DNA of 64,000 nucleotides from positions 2,673,001 through 2,737,000 of the forward strand of contig NZ_PHUL01000001.1 of assembly GCF_002813425.1 (NCBI RefSeq), in the 5' to 3' direction. The notes beneath the pieces are model-generated. The model had not been told where the DNA came from. It saw nothing but the letters and a program-made list of their open reading frames with translations, and searched no databases. Source of the DNA: Cellulophaga sp. RHA19 (lineage in GTDB: Bacteria; Bacteroidota; Bacteroidia; Flavobacteriales; Flavobacteriaceae). Positions 17,600-25,532 of this stretch are shown here, piece after piece (the stretch's first letter is position 1; each line of letters starts with the position of its first letter). Made by a program: the position numbers and the translations under genes.

Positions 17600-17838
17600 A
17601 GTATCGGGACTTAAATAATTAATAGTATTAATTGAAGATAAATTTCACAATGCTTCTAATTAAAAACGAGCAGTTTAATTTTAGACAGACCTACGAAAGT
17701 ATTGTGTAAAACTAAAGTTGATATTTCTTGCAAATAATCCGTTTGTTATGAATTCAAACAGCGTTTGAAGAAGTTAGCGATTATTTAGAAATTGAGACGT
17801 ATAGTTTAGCAATGTGTTCGTGAGTCTAGATTTTTTGG
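17600..17838. repeat. ~240-bp direct repeat, copy 1
   Basis: This block recurs almost unchanged at 17995-18235, with only scattered substitutions and small indels. It contains no open frame over ~40 codons. On the plus strand, short codon-like runs (FRQTYESIV, then TAFEEVSDYLEIETYSLA in another frame) are broken by stops, which suggests decayed coding DNA. No terminal inverted repeats are visible. Confidence 0.85.
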
Positions 17839-17887
17839 GATAGCTCACAAGATTTTTATTGTTTTTAAAGGAGTTCGTGAATCTATA

Positions 17888-17940
17888 TTGTGATTTGCCT
17901 AATGGCAATCTCAATCTGCGATTTCGTTTTTTTATCAATG
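17888..17940 (+). repeat. Hairpin between the two direct repeats
   Basis: ATTGTGATTTGCC and GGCAATCTCAAT form a stem with a TAAT loop (one bulge, one mismatch). It is followed by ATTTCGTTTTTTTATCAATG, the same tail found after the hairpin at 17530. The spacer therefore looks like a further, diverged copy of the terminator-like unit. Confidence 0.5.
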
Positions 17941-17994
17941 AAAAAAATGAACAAGCTTATTAAAAAGGCAAATGTTACTTTGTAATAAATCCCT

Positions 17995-18235
17995 AAGTAT
18001 TGGGACTTGTATAAATAATAGTATTAATTAAAGATAAATTTCACAATGCTTCTAATTAAAAACGAGCAGTTTAATCTTAGGCTGACCTACGAAAGTATTG
18101 CGTAAAACTAAAGTTGATATTTCGTGCAAATAATCCGTTTGTTATGAATTCAAACAGCGTTTGAAGAAGTTAGCGATTATTTAGAAATTGAGACGTATAG
18201 TTTAGCAATATGTTCGTGAGTCTAGATTTTTTTGG
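17995..18235. repeat. ~240-bp direct repeat, copy 2
   Basis: The second copy of the 17600-17838 block starts AAGTATTGGGACTT and ends at TCTAGATTTTTTTGG. It is followed by TTCGTTTTTTTATCAAT, the third occurrence of that tail in this 0.8-kb gene-free stretch. No ORF longer than chance is seen in 17506-18301, apart from the end of the monooxygenase gene beginning at 18302. Confidence 0.85.
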
Positions 18236-18301
18236 TTCGTTTTTTTATCAATAAAAAAATGAACAAAAGCCTGTTTTAAGGCAATGCCTCTTTTACAAAC
18301 A

Positions 18302-19336
18302 TTATTCAATAACACTAGCCAAATAACTAGCATCTTTTTGGACACCACCCAAAGTAGCAGAACCACGCGTATACATCCACGGCAAGCCAATAAAGTACAA
18401 GCCTTTAATATTACTAACACCACGTATGTTTTTTGGGTAATTATCAGCATCTAATTCCAAACCTTCAATCCAGTTAAAATTAGGACGGTAACCCGTTGCC
18501 CAAACAATATTTTTAATGGTAGAAACCTTCTTTTTCTCAAAAAATAACATTTCGTTTAAAGCATCATTAGTTCTACCTACAGGAATAACGTTTTCTCTAG
18601 CTAAAATTTCTTTTACATTAGTACCAATTACAGGTTGTTTGGCAGCATTTATACGCTTACCTAACCAACTATATTTGGTAAAACTTAAAAAACCAGTAAC
18701 TGTAAACCACCACCAAATGGTTTTACCTAAAAATTGTTGCGGAATAGATTTTACAGTAGTATCGCCAGAAAAATAAACAGTTCTAGAACCATCTTTAGAG
18801 AGCTCGTTTAAAATTTGGTAACCAGAATCTCCTGCACCAACAACCAAAGCATCTCCGTTTTGTAATTGTTCTGGTGTTTTGTAGTAGTTGCTATGCATTT
18901 GTAGTATGCTGTCTGCAAGTTTTGTATGGCAGGGCGGAGTGTAAGGTATATGAAAAGGTCCAGTAGCAACAATAACATTTTTAGCTCTAATTTCTCCGTT
19001 TTTATGCGTAATAAAAAAACCTTTGTTTGTTTTACGTACTGCAGTAACTAGAGTATTTAATTGTACCGGAATATTATACTCTTGCACATAAGTTTTAAAG
19101 TAATTAGCAACTTCAAACTTAGAAGGGTAGTGGCCCTTAGGCGCATCAAATTTTAAACCAGGCAAATTATTGTAGGCTGTACAGGTAAAAAGCTTTAGAG
19201 AATCCCATCTGTTTAGCCAAGATGCACCAATTTGGTCTTCGCCATCTACAACTAAGAAATTCTTATTCATTTTTTTTAAATGATACGCCATAGCTAATCC
19301 TGCTTGGGCACCACCAATTACCACATAATCTAACAT
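18302..19336 (-). CDS. Flavin-containing monooxygenase (CzcO-like NAD(P)/FAD oxidoreductase)
   Basis: A 344-residue cytosolic flavoprotein. The FAD-binding Rossmann motif is at the N-terminus (VVIGGAQAGLA, G8-x-G-type), followed by QIGASWLNRWDSLKLFT, which is typical of the trkA/CzcO group. A second Rossmann motif VVGAGDSG for NADPH lies near the middle, then the ATG motif in IVATGPF and VWATGYRPN. Members oxidise small organic N- or S-compounds or ketones, but the substrate is not deducible. It is an isolated gene on the minus strand whose 3' end abuts the repeat region. Confidence 0.85.
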   Translation of the reverse strand: MLDYVVIGGAQAGLAMAYHLKKMNKNFLVVDGEDQIGASWLNRWDSLKLFTCTAYNNLPGLKFDAPKGHYPSKFEVANYFKTYVQEYNIPVQLNTLVTAVRKTNKGFFITHKNGEIRAKNVIVATGPFHIPYTPPCHTKLADSILQMHSNYYKTPEQLQNGDALVVGAGDSGYQILNELSKDGSRTVYFSGDTTVKSIPQQFLGKTIWWWFTVTGFLSFTKYSWLGKRINAAKQPVIGTNVKEILARENVIPVGRTNDALNEMLFFEKKKVSTIKNIVWATGYRPNFNWIEGLELDADNYPKNIRGVSNIKGLYFIGLPWMYTRGSATLGGVQKDASYLASVIE

Positions 19337-19618
19337 TAAATTGCGTTGTTTAATTTGTACAAAAGTAGCAACATTTGCAAGACCAACAAGGAAGTGCGTA
19401 GTAAAGCTTAAAACAATTACTTGTGAACAAATAGTATAGCATAAGAAATTAAAATTATAACTATCTATAAAATAAAATATGTCTAAAAATACTACGTTAA
19501 TTAAAAAAGTAGCACGAAAATACTTTTTGTGCTTACGTTTATAGGTTCGCTATTTTAAACTGTAGACTTTAAATGTAATTTTAGCTTATAAATTATTAGA
19601 TAATTAATTAGTAAACGT

Positions 19619-20428
19619 ATGGGTTGGGATATAAGTTATCATCCAATTAATGAAAAGCAAATAAACAGTTGGTATTTTGATGTATTAGATAACCAAAACT
19701 TAATAAATACACTTGCAGAAGAACATAGTCTAGATGATTTTTACAAGGATAAATATATAGATGTTATAAAAGTTGCATTAGAAACGAGTAAAGAAGATAG
19801 TTTTGATATGACACACGGCTATTATGTAGCTGTTGTACAGGGTTTCTTTAATAAATATTTTTACACTAGAGGAGCAGCTTTATCTTTTTTAGAACAACCA
19901 TTTTTTGAAAAATACTATAAAAAATGGGATCAAATAATAGATCAAGACAAATACTCAAACAACATAAGCAATAGTATAAGTACTAATTATAGTTCTGGTG
20001 TTTATATACCAGCTAATATGGTTGTTCAGTTGTTACAGGATTATGATACAAACGCAGAAGTTAAAAGTGAACTAGATAATTTATTTTCATATGATAGAAT
20101 TATAGTTTTTTTAAAGGCTTTAAATTATGCAAAAGAACACAATTTAGGACTTTTAGAAGCAACGGAAGTTGTAGAGCCTAACCCTATGGATTTAAATAAA
20201 TCGGCTTGTTATTCTAATCTGTTTAACTGTGATCTAGAAGGTGCGTTGCTATACCAACAAGCAGCACTAGAACAACTTGCAGAAATAGAAAAAAAGGAAG
20301 GTTTGCCAGAGGGTCATATCTCATCTAAGGCAGAGTATGAGGTTACTAATATAAACCCAACAGAGGTAATTAACCCAAAAGAAGAAAAAGTAAAAAAGAG
20401 TTTTTGGAAGCGATTATTAGGTAAGTAG
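19619..20428 (+). CDS. Hypothetical protein with basic C-terminal tail
   Basis: A 269-residue soluble protein. It begins MGWDISYHPI, is mostly helical, and ends in the strongly basic KVKKSFWKRLLGK, which could touch membrane or nucleic acid. I do not recognise the family, but it resembles the other small unknown proteins of this accessory stretch in composition. A membrane-protein gene follows after 47 bp, then a terminator. Confidence 0.55.
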   Translation: MGWDISYHPINEKQINSWYFDVLDNQNLINTLAEEHSLDDFYKDKYIDVIKVALETSKEDSFDMTHGYYVAVVQGFFNKYFYTRGAALSFLEQPFFEKYYKKWDQIIDQDKYSNNISNSISTNYSSGVYIPANMVVQLLQDYDTNAEVKSELDNLFSYDRIIVFLKALNYAKEHNLGLLEATEVVEPNPMDLNKSACYSNLFNCDLEGALLYQQAALEQLAEIEKKEGLPEGHISSKAEYEVTNINPTEVINPKEEKVKKSFWKRLLGK

Positions 20429-20475
20429 CCAATTGTAAGATTAATTAAAATTAAATAACCATATCAATAAAAATT

Positions 20476-20733
20476 ATGTTAGAAAGATTATTATTAAAAC
20501 ATTTAACTAAAAAAGGAAAAATAGGATATTTTGTAGGTATAGTGGTATTATTTGTCTTGTTGGCAGTTTACCTTTTTGGAATAGAAGATTACAGTATGGA
20601 TCGTGGGCGTAACCCATTTTTTATAGGAATGATTATCATAAACCTATCTTGGGCAGGTGTTTCTTATGCTTTATGGAAAAAACCTAAAGAAGAAGAGAGT
20701 ACAACTACTAAAGAAGAAGTTTTAAATAAATAG
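20476..20733 (+). CDS. Small two-helix membrane protein
   Basis: An 85-residue protein with hydrophobic segments at ~16-36 and ~49-67, a glycine/arginine turn DRGRNPFF between them, and an acidic charged tail (KEEESTTTKEE). No family is known to me. It shares a transcript with the gene 47 bp upstream, and a strong terminator lies 28 bp after its stop. Confidence 0.55.
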   Translation: MLERLLLKHLTKKGKIGYFVGIVVLFVLLAVYLFGIEDYSMDRGRNPFFIGMIIINLSWAGVSYALWKKPKEEESTTTKEEVLNK

Positions 20734-20760
20734 AACACAACAGTACTTAATTTATATTAT

Positions 20761-20794
20761 AAACCTCAAAACAACGTGTTTTTGAGGTTTTTTT
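20761..20794 (+). terminator. Rho-independent terminator
   Basis: AAACCTCAAAA pairs perfectly with TTTTGAGGTTT (11 bp) around an 8-nt loop, and T residues follow. It closes the 19619-20733 unit. Confidence 0.85.
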
Positions 20795-20874
20795 ATTCTA
20801 GAACTAGTAGTAAGGAGTAGACAATTTTTCTATATTTATGAGCTAAACAACCACAAAAGCATTAATCATTACTA

Positions 20875-21417
20875 ATGAGTTTATACTCTTTATACCCTAA
20901 GTTAAAATTAACACACCAAGATTATCTGGACTATAACACCTATTTTGTTAAACATACTAGTGACAGGGTTTCAAAAAACGACATTGAGTCTAGGTTGCGT
21001 TTTATAGCAGATAGTTACAACAAAAAACACGCTTTGCTAAGTGATGAAGCTATTTTGGCCATTAATAACAGAGTAAAGAAAAAACTAAAATCAGAAAAAC
21101 GCATTTTTTTATCATTTGCCTTTGCTGCTATGGTATTGTTGTATTTTGGAATTAAATATTTAAAACCAGTTATAGGAGTAAGTGTTTATTATAATGTACC
21201 TGTGGTTGGTAATAATCCTTGGGAAATTATTCTTGTTGTGCTTATATTTTTATGCGCTTGGTGGTACGAGAAAAAGAATTATAAAAACAAACTTATAAGT
21301 GGCGTAAAAAACCAAATTATAGCAAGTGTAGAGACGTATATTGCTTCATCAGAATACCGTAAACAGCAACACAGTAAAAAACAACAGCATAAAGTAACTA
21401 AAAGACGTAGATGGTAA
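20875..21417 (+). CDS. Hypothetical membrane protein
   Basis: A 180-residue protein. A charged, helical N-terminal ~75 residues precede two hydrophobic segments (~residues 80-97 and 114-131, the latter WEIILVVLIFLCAWWY). A very basic tail rich in Lys, His, Gln and Arg ends in KRRRW. The layout suggests both termini in the cytoplasm. No family is recognised. It stands alone between a terminator and the convergent gene at 21532. Confidence 0.55.
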   Translation: MSLYSLYPKLKLTHQDYLDYNTYFVKHTSDRVSKNDIESRLRFIADSYNKKHALLSDEAILAINNRVKKKLKSEKRIFLSFAFAAMVLLYFGIKYLKPVIGVSVYYNVPVVGNNPWEIILVVLIFLCAWWYEKKNYKNKLISGVKNQIIASVETYIASSEYRKQQHSKKQQHKVTKRRRW

Positions 21418-21531
21418 TTGGTTACACTATCTACTAAAAATACCCTGTGATAATAACTTTTAATTTACCTACTAAGTAAGAAAATCAGTGTTAAGGTTTA
21501 GTATTTTTATTTTGTGGTTTTATTAGATTGC

Positions 21532-21924
21532 TTAATTTTCTCCCATTTCTGCTTGGGTAATATTGGTAAACGTTGGTAAACCTTCTGTAATACTACCAGC
21601 ACCTTTTTTGTTTATTTTAAAAGTAACGTCTTTTGTAGTTGTAAAAAGTAATACCGAAAAAAATGAAGTTCTTAAGTGCTTTTGTATTATTGGAAAAGCT
21701 TCTTCTAGTGTTAGTTTTTTTTCAATATCCTCGGTTTCTCTAGATCTGTAACGTAATTTAAGTAATACCATAAATCCGTCATCAGCATATACAGGACGCA
21801 CAAAAATATTTTTTAAGTCTGGCTTACCAATAGTTTTAGCCATAGTTAATTTTGCAAAACGGTTTTCTTCAACACTCTCTTTTACTTGTTCCCAAAACTG
21901 AACAAAAACATCATTATACGGCAT
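21532..21924 (-). CDS. Hypothetical protein
   Basis: A 130-residue soluble protein, alpha/beta in appearance, with strands IFVRPVYADDGFMVLLKLRYR and a C-terminal FSVLLFTTTKDVTFKI. No motif is recognised. It is the last member of the accessory stretch and is divergent from the stress cluster that starts at 22106. Confidence 0.55.
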   Translation of the reverse strand: MPYNDVFVQFWEQVKESVEENRFAKLTMAKTIGKPDLKNIFVRPVYADDGFMVLLKLRYRSRETEDIEKKLTLEEAFPIIQKHLRTSFFSVLLFTTTKDVTFKINKKGAGSITEGLPTFTNITQAEMGEN

Positions 21925-22044
21925 AAATTACAGCTAAAATTATAAGTTATTTAGGGTGTCAAAAGTACTACATATAATTCAATTCATAAATCTCAAATCA
22001 TTATTAATAGCAGAATAATTTACACGCTTCTTTTTGTTTCACAA

Positions 22045-22058
22045 ATGATTTAAGTCAT
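22045..22058. promoter_or_regulatory. Palindrome ATGATTTAAGTCAT, candidate Crp/Fnr-family site
   Basis: It differs by only two bases from ATGACATAAGTCAT at 23202-23215. Both sites are followed by ATnTTATA-like sequence and lie about 50 bp upstream of a start codon (here 22106). The TGA(C/T)-N6-GTCA form fits Crp/Fnr-type operators. Confidence 0.5.
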
Positions 22059-22105
22059 ATTATAAACAAATTTGCATACCTACTTTTACTACAAAATAAA
22101 TTAGT

Positions 22106-22564
22106 ATGAGCATTTTTAGAAACAGACCACAAGACAACTACATTAACGAGGCTAACTGGCAAGAGCTTTACACTTTAACAGAACATTGGAAATCAGACCT
22201 ATTATTTTATAAAGACGATTTAAGATTTTTACATCAACTAATTAAAAAATATTTAGTGTGGATTTCTAAAAAAGAGAATTTAGATTTAGTTAAAGAAATT
22301 GAAGTTAGTTTGTTAGAAGTAGACCATCAATGTACCTCATTGTTGGAGCGTACCACAAAGCATTTACATCATTTAACAGAGCTTATAGAAAATCCTTTTG
22401 CTTACGATTCTCATAAATTTAGAACAGAACACGGAGTTTTAGAGGACGATTTATCAAAATTTGTAAAAGACTTTAGAAAAAACAGAAAAGAAGTTTTTAG
22501 CATTACAGAATATATTATAGATGGTGAGCAATTGGTAAGGCATTACACAGATTTGGCAGACTAA
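22106..22564 (+). CDS. Helical-bundle protein of the stress cluster
   Basis: A 152-residue protein predicted to be almost all alpha-helix with alternating charges. Long amphipathic helices include LFYKDDLRFLHQLIKKYL and TSLLERTTKHLHHLTELI, and there are several histidines. No catalytic motif or signal peptide is present. I do not recognise the family. It is the first gene of a same-strand cluster with an ArsC-fold protein and universal stress proteins, and it has the candidate Crp/Fnr palindrome 48 bp upstream, so a stress-related role is inferred. Confidence 0.6.
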   Translation: MSIFRNRPQDNYINEANWQELYTLTEHWKSDLLFYKDDLRFLHQLIKKYLVWISKKENLDLVKEIEVSLLEVDHQCTSLLERTTKHLHHLTELIENPFAYDSHKFRTEHGVLEDDLSKFVKDFRKNRKEVFSITEYIIDGEQLVRHYTDLAD

Positions 22565-22588
22565 TTAGTAATTTAAAAGTAACAAGCT

Positions 22589-22783
22589 ATGAAAAGTGTA
22601 GATGACATTTTAAAAGAAATTACAGATATAACTACAGAGATAGAGACCAATTACCCAGAGCTTTATCGTAATTTAGATGAAAACCCTATTACGCTTAAAG
22701 AAAATCATAGTTCGCATTTAAACAAAAAAGCGCTTCAAGATTATTTAGAGCGTTTAAAGCAACTATTAAAACATCATACCTAA
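22589..22783 (+). CDS. Small helical protein
   Basis: A 64-residue protein formed by two helices around a proline-containing turn (NLDENPITL). It has no cysteines, signal or membrane segment. No family is recognised. It lies 24 bp after the helical-bundle gene and 31 bp before the ArsC-like gene, which supports it as a real co-transcribed gene despite its size. Confidence 0.55.
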   Translation: MKSVDDILKEITDITTEIETNYPELYRNLDENPITLKENHSSHLNKKALQDYLERLKQLLKHHT

Positions 22784-22814
22784 CAAATATGGTATAACCA
22801 ATAAAGACAAAAAT

Positions 22815-23180
22815 ATGGGAGAAATAGCTAAGTCTAATAGGCAAATTACATTGTATTATAGTTCTGAGTCTATTAGGGCAAAACAAACCTTAGCTTATGC
22901 AAAAACAGAAGGTTTTATAGTGCAAGAAGTAGACATTTTAAAAGAAAAACTTACAGGCTTACAAATTATAGAGCTGGCAGATAGGTTACACATAACGGTT
23001 GCAGAATTGGTAAACCAGCAGCATCCTAAGTACAAGAAAAATTTTGAACCTCATAACTTTTCTACCAACGATTGGATAAAGATGATACAACACAACCCTA
23101 CTATAATGAAGCAGCCCATTGCTTTAAGAGGAGATATTACCATTTTAATAGAGACACCTACAGACATTCTTAAAATTTAG
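22815..23180 (+). CDS. ArsC/Spx-fold protein lacking the catalytic cysteines
   Basis: A 121-residue thioredoxin-fold protein of the ArsC family. It has ITLYYSSESIRAKQTLAYAK at the N-terminus (canonical YxNPxCSxCRKT), a helix LTGLQIIELADRL, and the cis-Pro region of the fold in MKQPIALRGD. The usual catalytic cysteine is replaced by S19 and the second position by A22, and the protein contains no cysteine at all. Arsenate reduction is therefore excluded by sequence. A regulatory or binding role, as for Spx-like proteins, is possible. It sits directly before the usp genes. Confidence 0.7.
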   Translation: MGEIAKSNRQITLYYSSESIRAKQTLAYAKTEGFIVQEVDILKEKLTGLQIIELADRLHITVAELVNQQHPKYKKNFEPHNFSTNDWIKMIQHNPTIMKQPIALRGDITILIETPTDILKI

Positions 23181-23201
23181 TGCATTTTTAAATGAATTTG
23201 T

Positions 23202-23215
23202 ATGACATAAGTCAT
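23202..23215. promoter_or_regulatory. Palindrome ATGACATAAGTCAT, candidate Crp/Fnr-family site
   Basis: The arms ATGAC/GTCAT form a perfect 5+5 inverted repeat with a 4-bp spacer, 54 bp before the usp start at 23270. It nearly repeats the site at 22045-22058. Confidence 0.55.
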
Positions 23216-23269
23216 TTTATATCTGGTATTTAGAGGTTACATTAGAGTGTAATTAAAAAACGCTCTACA

Positions 23270-24115
23270 ATGAAAAAAATAGTTATTCCAACAGATTTTT
23301 CAGAAACAGCTATGAATGCCATAATGTATGCCATACATTTATTTAAGCATGACATTAGTCAAATAACAATAGTACACGCCTTTGCAGACGAAGTATATAA
23401 AAACACAACCACGTTAGATAGAGAAGATTTTGAGGAGTACAAAAATGCCTATCAAAAAAAAATAGAAACAGCTTTACAAAAAGAAGTTGCAGATATATTA
23501 GAAGCATCTCCCAACCCAAAACACAAATACACTTATGTCTCTTGCTTTGGTAGCTTGGTAGATGAGATAAACCAAATTGTAGAACAACAAAATGCAGACT
23601 TGGTTGTAATGGGCACAAAGGGCAAAACAAACAACCGCAATATAACTTTTGGTAGCAATACATTGCAAGTTATAAAATATGTAGAATGTCCGGTTTTAGC
23701 AGTACCGGTAACGTACCACAGAGAGTACCCTAAAAACATACTTTTTCCTACAGACTATATGCTGGCGTACAAACGCAGAGAGTTAAAGTTGCTAAGTACC
23801 TTGGCAAAAAACTACAGTGCTACGGTAAACTTCTTGTATGTGTCAGATTTTAAACCATCATCACACAGGCAGCTAGACAATAAAATGTTTTTAGACGCCA
23901 CATTTAAAGACAATACCTGTACCAACTTAAAAACCTCTGGTACAGATATAACAGCAAGCATAAATAACACCATAGCAGCAGAAAAAATAGATATGTTAGT
24001 AATGGTAAACCGCAGACACTCATACCTAGAAAACATACTTTACAGTTCTACTATAGAAGAAATAGGGTTGCAAATTAAAATACCATTTTTGGTATTACAA
24101 AACCTTAGTCGTTAG
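23270..24115 (+). CDS. Universal stress protein, tandem UspA domains
   Basis: A 281-residue cytosolic protein made of two UspA domains. Domain 1 (1-~147) starts KIVIPTDFSETAMNAIMYA and ends with the ATP-loop pattern VVMGTKG...FGSNT and then CPVLAVP, as in ATP-binding Usps. Domain 2 (~150-281) starts NILFPTDYMLAYKR but lacks a clear G-rich loop and ends in IPFLVLQN. Tandem Usps respond to stress, starvation or low oxygen in other bacteria. A second usp gene follows at 143 bp with a large hairpin in between. Confidence 0.9.
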   Translation: MKKIVIPTDFSETAMNAIMYAIHLFKHDISQITIVHAFADEVYKNTTTLDREDFEEYKNAYQKKIETALQKEVADILEASPNPKHKYTYVSCFGSLVDEINQIVEQQNADLVVMGTKGKTNNRNITFGSNTLQVIKYVECPVLAVPVTYHREYPKNILFPTDYMLAYKRRELKLLSTLAKNYSATVNFLYVSDFKPSSHRQLDNKMFLDATFKDNTCTNLKTSGTDITASINNTIAAEKIDMLVMVNRRHSYLENILYSSTIEEIGLQIKIPFLVLQNLSR

Positions 24116-24160
24116 TAGTTTATAACTAGTAATTATAAAAAATAGGTTTGTTTTTTTATA

Positions 24161-24202
24161 GGTATATGTGTTTAAGGTTTTAAAAAAGTAAGCACATATA
24201 CC
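24161..24202 (+). promoter_or_regulatory. 14-bp-stem hairpin between two usp genes
   Basis: GGTATATGTGTTTA (24161-24174) pairs with TAAGCACATATACC (24189-24202) over all 14 positions with one G-U, around a 14-nt loop. No T-run follows on the plus strand, so it could be a protein-binding palindrome, an attenuator or an mRNA-stabilising structure. Confidence 0.5.
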
Positions 24203-24258
24203 ACAGTATTTTACAGTACCACACATTTAAAATTTTAACCATTTAAAAACCAGTTGTT

Positions 24259-25110
24259 ATGAAAAAAAAGATACTATTACCTACAGATTTTTCGGCAAAT
24301 TCTAATAACGCAATACACTATGCAATTAAGCTTTATAAAGAAGAGCAATGCGAGTTTTTTATACTACATTCTTGCTACGTACCAGGTTATGCCAAAAGCA
24401 ACCTTTTAAGTTTAAACAATGTAGACCAAACTTTAGCGGCAGCAAAAGAAGCAGCAGCAGAAAAAATGGAAGAATTAAAAAAACAACCTTCGTTTAACGT
24501 TACAAACACCAACCATACTTTTAAGTATCTTATAAAAATTGGCGACCTCACAGACAACCTAAAAGAGACCATAAAAAGCAATAACATTGCATTGGTAGTA
24601 ATGGGTACAAGAGGAGAAACAGACAGCAAACACCTAATTTTAGGGAGTAATGCCGTAGTAACTATGGAAAAAGTTAGAGCTTGCCCAGTACTAGCCATTC
24701 CTGGGCATATTGCATATAAAGCACCATCAGAAATTGTATTTCCTACCAGTTTTAAAACAACATATACTAAGGCAGAGTTGGCAACTTTGGTAGAAATAGC
24801 AAGCCTAACCAATGCACCAATACGCGTATTATATATACAGAAAAACTTAGATTTTAGTAATAAACAAATAGAAAACAAAGCACTATTAAATACAATACTA
24901 AAACCAACAACATTTACACACCATAAATTATACAGCCAAAACCTACACAATGGCGTACGGTCTTTTGTGCAGAGTAGAGATAGCGGTTTAATAGCCTTTG
25001 TAAATAAAAAACACAATTTTTTTGGTAGTATATTTTCTAATCCTATGGTAAAAGACCTAGGTAACAACACCAATGTGCCTATATTAGCATTGCATAATTT
25101 AATAAACTAA
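24259..25110 (+). CDS. Universal stress protein, tandem UspA domains
   Basis: A 283-residue paralogue of the preceding Usp. Domain 1 begins KILLPTDFSANSNNAIHYA and carries the ATP-loop pattern MGTRGETDSKHLILGSNA, then CPVLAIP. Domain 2 begins EIVFPTSFKTTYTKAELATL and is degenerate in the loop. The duplication arrangement (one intact, one degenerate domain in each protein) is shared by both usp genes, so they probably arose by gene duplication. A short terminator follows 22 bp after the stop. Confidence 0.9.
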   Translation: MKKKILLPTDFSANSNNAIHYAIKLYKEEQCEFFILHSCYVPGYAKSNLLSLNNVDQTLAAAKEAAAEKMEELKKQPSFNVTNTNHTFKYLIKIGDLTDNLKETIKSNNIALVVMGTRGETDSKHLILGSNAVVTMEKVRACPVLAIPGHIAYKAPSEIVFPTSFKTTYTKAELATLVEIASLTNAPIRVLYIQKNLDFSNKQIENKALLNTILKPTTFTHHKLYSQNLHNGVRSFVQSRDSGLIAFVNKKHNFFGSIFSNPMVKDLGNNTNVPILALHNLIN

Positions 25111-25132
25111 AGCAACCCCATATATTTAGTTT

Positions 25133-25154
25133 AAAAGCCCTTTTAGGGCTTTTT
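25133..25154 (+). terminator. Rho-independent terminator
   Basis: AAAAGCCC pairs with GGGCTTTT (8 bp, TTTTA loop) with a short T-run, just after the second usp gene. Confidence 0.8.
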
Positions 25155-25255
25155 GGTGTTTAATAGCCAAGTATATCCTTAATTTGGGTTTTTATTGCCT
25201 AAATTGTGTAAAACACAAACACTAAGTATACCCACTACAATTATAAAGCACAATT

Positions 25256-25477
25256 ATGAAAATAAACCTATTATCCTGTGATGCTCAAAGACCAGACAAA
25301 AGAGCTATAGCCAAATGCATAACAGAAATTTCTGCAACAGATAACTCCTTAGCCAATGAGCTAACAGAAATTCTTTTAGAAGGCGATGCTGTAGACATAG
25401 AAATAGAAGATAAAAATACAGGCTCTGCCCTAAGAGCATTGCGTAAATTAGATATAGATTACGAGATTGTAGAGTAA
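25256..25477 (+). CDS. Small acidic protein, possibly L7/L12-C-terminal-like
   Basis: A 73-residue acidic protein with an alpha/beta pattern: strand MKINLLSC, helix KRAIAKCITEIS, helix SLANELTEILLEG, strand DAVDIEIEDK, helix SALRALRKL, strand DYEIVE. The order and the E-G-D after a helix recall the C-terminal domain of ribosomal protein L7/L12, but the match is weak and could be chance. The function is not known. It is followed by a strong terminator. Confidence 0.55.
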   Translation: MKINLLSCDAQRPDKRAIAKCITEISATDNSLANELTEILLEGDAVDIEIEDKNTGSALRALRKLDIDYEIVE

Positions 25478-25495
25478 TAAAAATATTAGACACTA

Positions 25496-25532
25496 AAAAA
25501 AGCCATTGCAAACCATTGTAATGGTTTTTTTT
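25496..25532 (+). terminator. Rho-independent terminator
   Basis: AAAAAAGCCATTGCAA pairs with TTGTAATGGTTTTTT (two G-U pairs) around a 4-nt loop, with eight T residues at the 3' side. It separates the stress cluster from the defence operon. Confidence 0.85.

Noticed and set aside
18202..18450. 82-codon minus-strand frame over the monooxygenase 3' end and repeat copy 2
   Set aside because: It overlaps the monooxygenase in another frame and enters the repeat; composition is not protein-like.
24387..25073. 228-codon open frame antisense to the second usp gene
   Set aside because: It lies fully opposite a gene with clear UspA motifs, its translation is Cys/Leu-rich with no domain, and it follows from codon bias of the sense gene.
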